A stretch of 6,119 nucleotides of DNA from the NCBI GenBank assembly GCA_025996655.1, contig BNTO01000062.1, positions 1-6,119 of the forward strand, written 5' to 3'. Source of the stretch: Alphaproteobacteria bacterium (GTDB lineage: Bacteria; Pseudomonadota; Alphaproteobacteria; BNTO01). Shown here one piece after another: positions 6,031 to 6,119 of the stretch (position 1 is its first letter; each line of letters starts with the position of its first letter). A model generated the notes under the pieces. That model searched no databases. It worked only from the letters and a program-made list of their open reading frames with translations, and had not been told where the DNA came from. The position numbers and the translations under genes were made by a program.

Positions 6031-6119
6031 ATGGACGTAAGACCTTGCAAATTGAGCAAAAAAGAACAGCTAAAATTAATGGAGTTTTTTGTTGCGGAAA
6101 CGACAGCTAGAACAGCTGG
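6031..6119 (+). CDS. IS1595-family (IS1016-like) transposase N-terminus (partial)
   Basis: An ATG at 6031 opens a frame of 29 codons plus two bases that runs off the right edge. The peptide contains C-K-L-S-K-K-E-Q-L-K-L-M-E-F-F-V-A-E-T-T-A-R-T-A. This closely follows the start of IS1016-type transposases of the IS1595 family, in which L-S-K...L-x-E-F-F-V-A-G-x-T-A-R-T-A-A forms the first helix-turn-helix. The DDE-type catalytic domain (ISXO2-like) is outside the window. AAGG at 6020-6023 is a well-placed ribosome binding site but lies in a hairpin arm. The gene points away from the heparinase-like gene. Completeness of the transposase cannot be judged. Confidence 0.8.
   Translation, partial: MDVRPCKLSKKEQLKLMEFFVAETTARTA

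Larger units (their letters stand above)
5993..6119 (+). mobile_element. Left end of an IS1595/IS1016-type insertion sequence (runs off right edge)
   Basis: The transposase start at 6031 is preceded by a sequence beginning GGGGCTGACACC at 5993, which resembles the G-run-starting terminal inverted repeats of IS1016-like members of the IS1595 family. The 38-nt distance from the inferred end to the start codon is typical of a compact IS. The other end and the target duplication are outside the window, so the boundary is inferred. Confidence 0.6.

Overview
The window is a short chromosomal block of three bacterial genes on the minus strand, bounded on each side by the start of a different insertion sequence that runs off the window. 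The gene set suggests an alphaproteobacterium. An RsmB-type rRNA methyltransferase is translationally coupled to a heparinase II/III-family protein, a pairing I know from Alphaproteobacteria, next to a ribonuclease J. Long A/T homopolymer runs, Lys/Phe-rich proteins, a degenerate-looking heparinase-like gene and IS elements at both edges would fit a host-associated lineage such as Holosporales or Paracaedibacterales. That placement is inference only.

Layout, left to right. Positions 1-102 (minus) encode the first 34 residues of a helix-turn-helix transposase resembling the ISNCY/IS1202 group, with a probable IS end near 172. Positions 173-634 hold no gene I can support. Positions 635-2338 (minus) are rnj, encoding ribonuclease J with all metallo-beta-lactamase/beta-CASP motifs. 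Positions 2339-2728 are a mostly AT-rich intergenic leader that contains a sharply G/C-rich island with a G-quadruplex-type pattern and two inverted repeats. Positions 2729-3985 (minus) are rsmB. Positions 3982-5691 (minus) are a 569-residue heparinase II/III-like protein that overlaps the rsmB start by four bases (ATGA). Positions 5692-5992 are noncoding and carry two clear inverted repeats. Positions 5993-6119 are the left end of an IS1595/IS1016-type element whose transposase starts at 6031 (plus).

How the genes fit together. The heparinase-like gene and rsmB are one transcription unit read right to left. rnj lies downstream on the same strand but is separated by 390 nt and probably has its own promoter or a long leader. 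rnj and rsmB both serve RNA metabolism (mRNA/rRNA processing and 16S rRNA m5C modification). The heparinase-like protein is probably an envelope or polysaccharide-related protein whose active site may be lost. I see no CRISPR array, tRNA, rRNA or recognisable new system. The most interesting items are regulatory or structural: a hairpin that would mask the ribosome binding site of the IS1595-type transposase, the G-rich island before rnj, and two unexplained dyads ahead of the heparinase-like gene.
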